Translations under genes and position numbers: made by a program
Shown: positions 63,725 to 64,000 of the stretch, one piece after another
Numbering within the stretch: the stretch's first letter is position 1
Layout of the letters: each line of letters starts with the position of its first letter
DNA from: Zygnema cylindricum
Lineage: Eukaryota; Streptophyta; Zygnematophyceae; Zygnematales; Zygnemataceae
Assembly (NCBI GenBank): GCA_037447655.1
Contig: JBBHKE010003486.1
Location: 215,634-279,633, forward strand
DNA length: 64,000 bases
Reading direction: 5' to 3'
Notes under the pieces: model-generated
Databases searched by the model: none
What the model saw: only the letters and a program-made list of their open reading frames with translations
Told to the model about the DNA's origin: nothing

Positions 63725-64000
63725 CTTGAAATATCAAATTTGTTTAAATAACTTTAAAAATAAATCTTGCTGTGGGACTTTAAATTACTTAGATTGCCAA
63801 AAAGATATTGCCTTGGATTTTTGAAGTAAAGCTACTAATTGCTAAGAAAAATTGTTAACAAAATGTTAATGAAATGTTAATGTGTTGTGACTCTCCAAGG
63901 ATGAAAGTTTATATTGAAAATCAAAGTTATACAATATGTTGTTTTATAATCGACATTTTTGTCTTCTAGCTCGTACCACTATAAAAATATTATCCTCGTT
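63725..64000. other. Upstream flank of the SRPBCC gene
   Basis: AT-rich; it may hold the promoter or an upstream intron. No clear TATA box is distinguishable from the AT background. Confidence 0.4.

Overview
This is nuclear DNA from a eukaryote, AT-rich and mostly made of decayed LTR retrotransposons. A photosynthetic lineage is likely and a streptophyte (plant, bryophyte or charophyte alga) is the best guess. Reasons: a trihelix (GT/SIP1-like) protein gene, a spliced SRPBCC/polyketide-cyclase-like gene of the type common in plants, Ty1/copia and Ty3/gypsy elements of plant type, and a plant-style tRNA-Met primer site. The species cannot be told from the window.

Layout. 1-2058: copia relic (B1, +) split by a 1172-bp solo LTR (family A). 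2059-4726: copia B2 (-), 3' half only. 4727-7046: no gene seen. 7047-11456: copia C1 (-), which lacks its 5' end and abuts a hAT-like AT-rich element (11457-12428). 12525-13846: no gene seen. 13847-20323: complete but mutated copia B3 (-), with both LTRs and a 5-bp target duplication. 21346-27626: the youngest element, copia E1 (-), with LTRs about 99% identical and a 5-bp target duplication. 27632-33264: non-retroelement DNA with a hAT-type MITE (29270-29719), the trihelix gene (30531-31670), GAGGGA-type microsatellites and an assembly gap. 33541-38650: copia C2 (+). 38950-41440: copia B4 (-). 41522-46885: copia D1 (+). 46886-52300: copia B5 (+). 52301-53757: two copia fragments. 53758-55600: Ty3/gypsy pol relic, followed by a duplicated 3' segment. 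57556-58042: LTR of another element (F) with a conventional tRNA-Met primer site. 58290-61800: mostly no recognisable gene. 61824-63724: a five-exon host gene (-) with phases that join perfectly.

How the copia families work. All families carry gag (UBN2-type with a CCHC knuckle), protease, integrase, reverse transcriptase and RNase H in the order expected for Ty1/copia. No element is intact. Families B, C, D and E share a design: the gag ATG lies inside the LTR, and the primer site sits inside the gag reading frame and matches the anticodon arm of initiator tRNA-Met (half-tRNA priming). Nearly all LTRs, including the solo family A LTR, carry a TAGGACTTAG element. In families B-E it lies about 270-320 bp before the LTR end, which I read as a shared transcription start signal. 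Family B LTRs also carry an antisense tRNA-like Pol III unit in U3.
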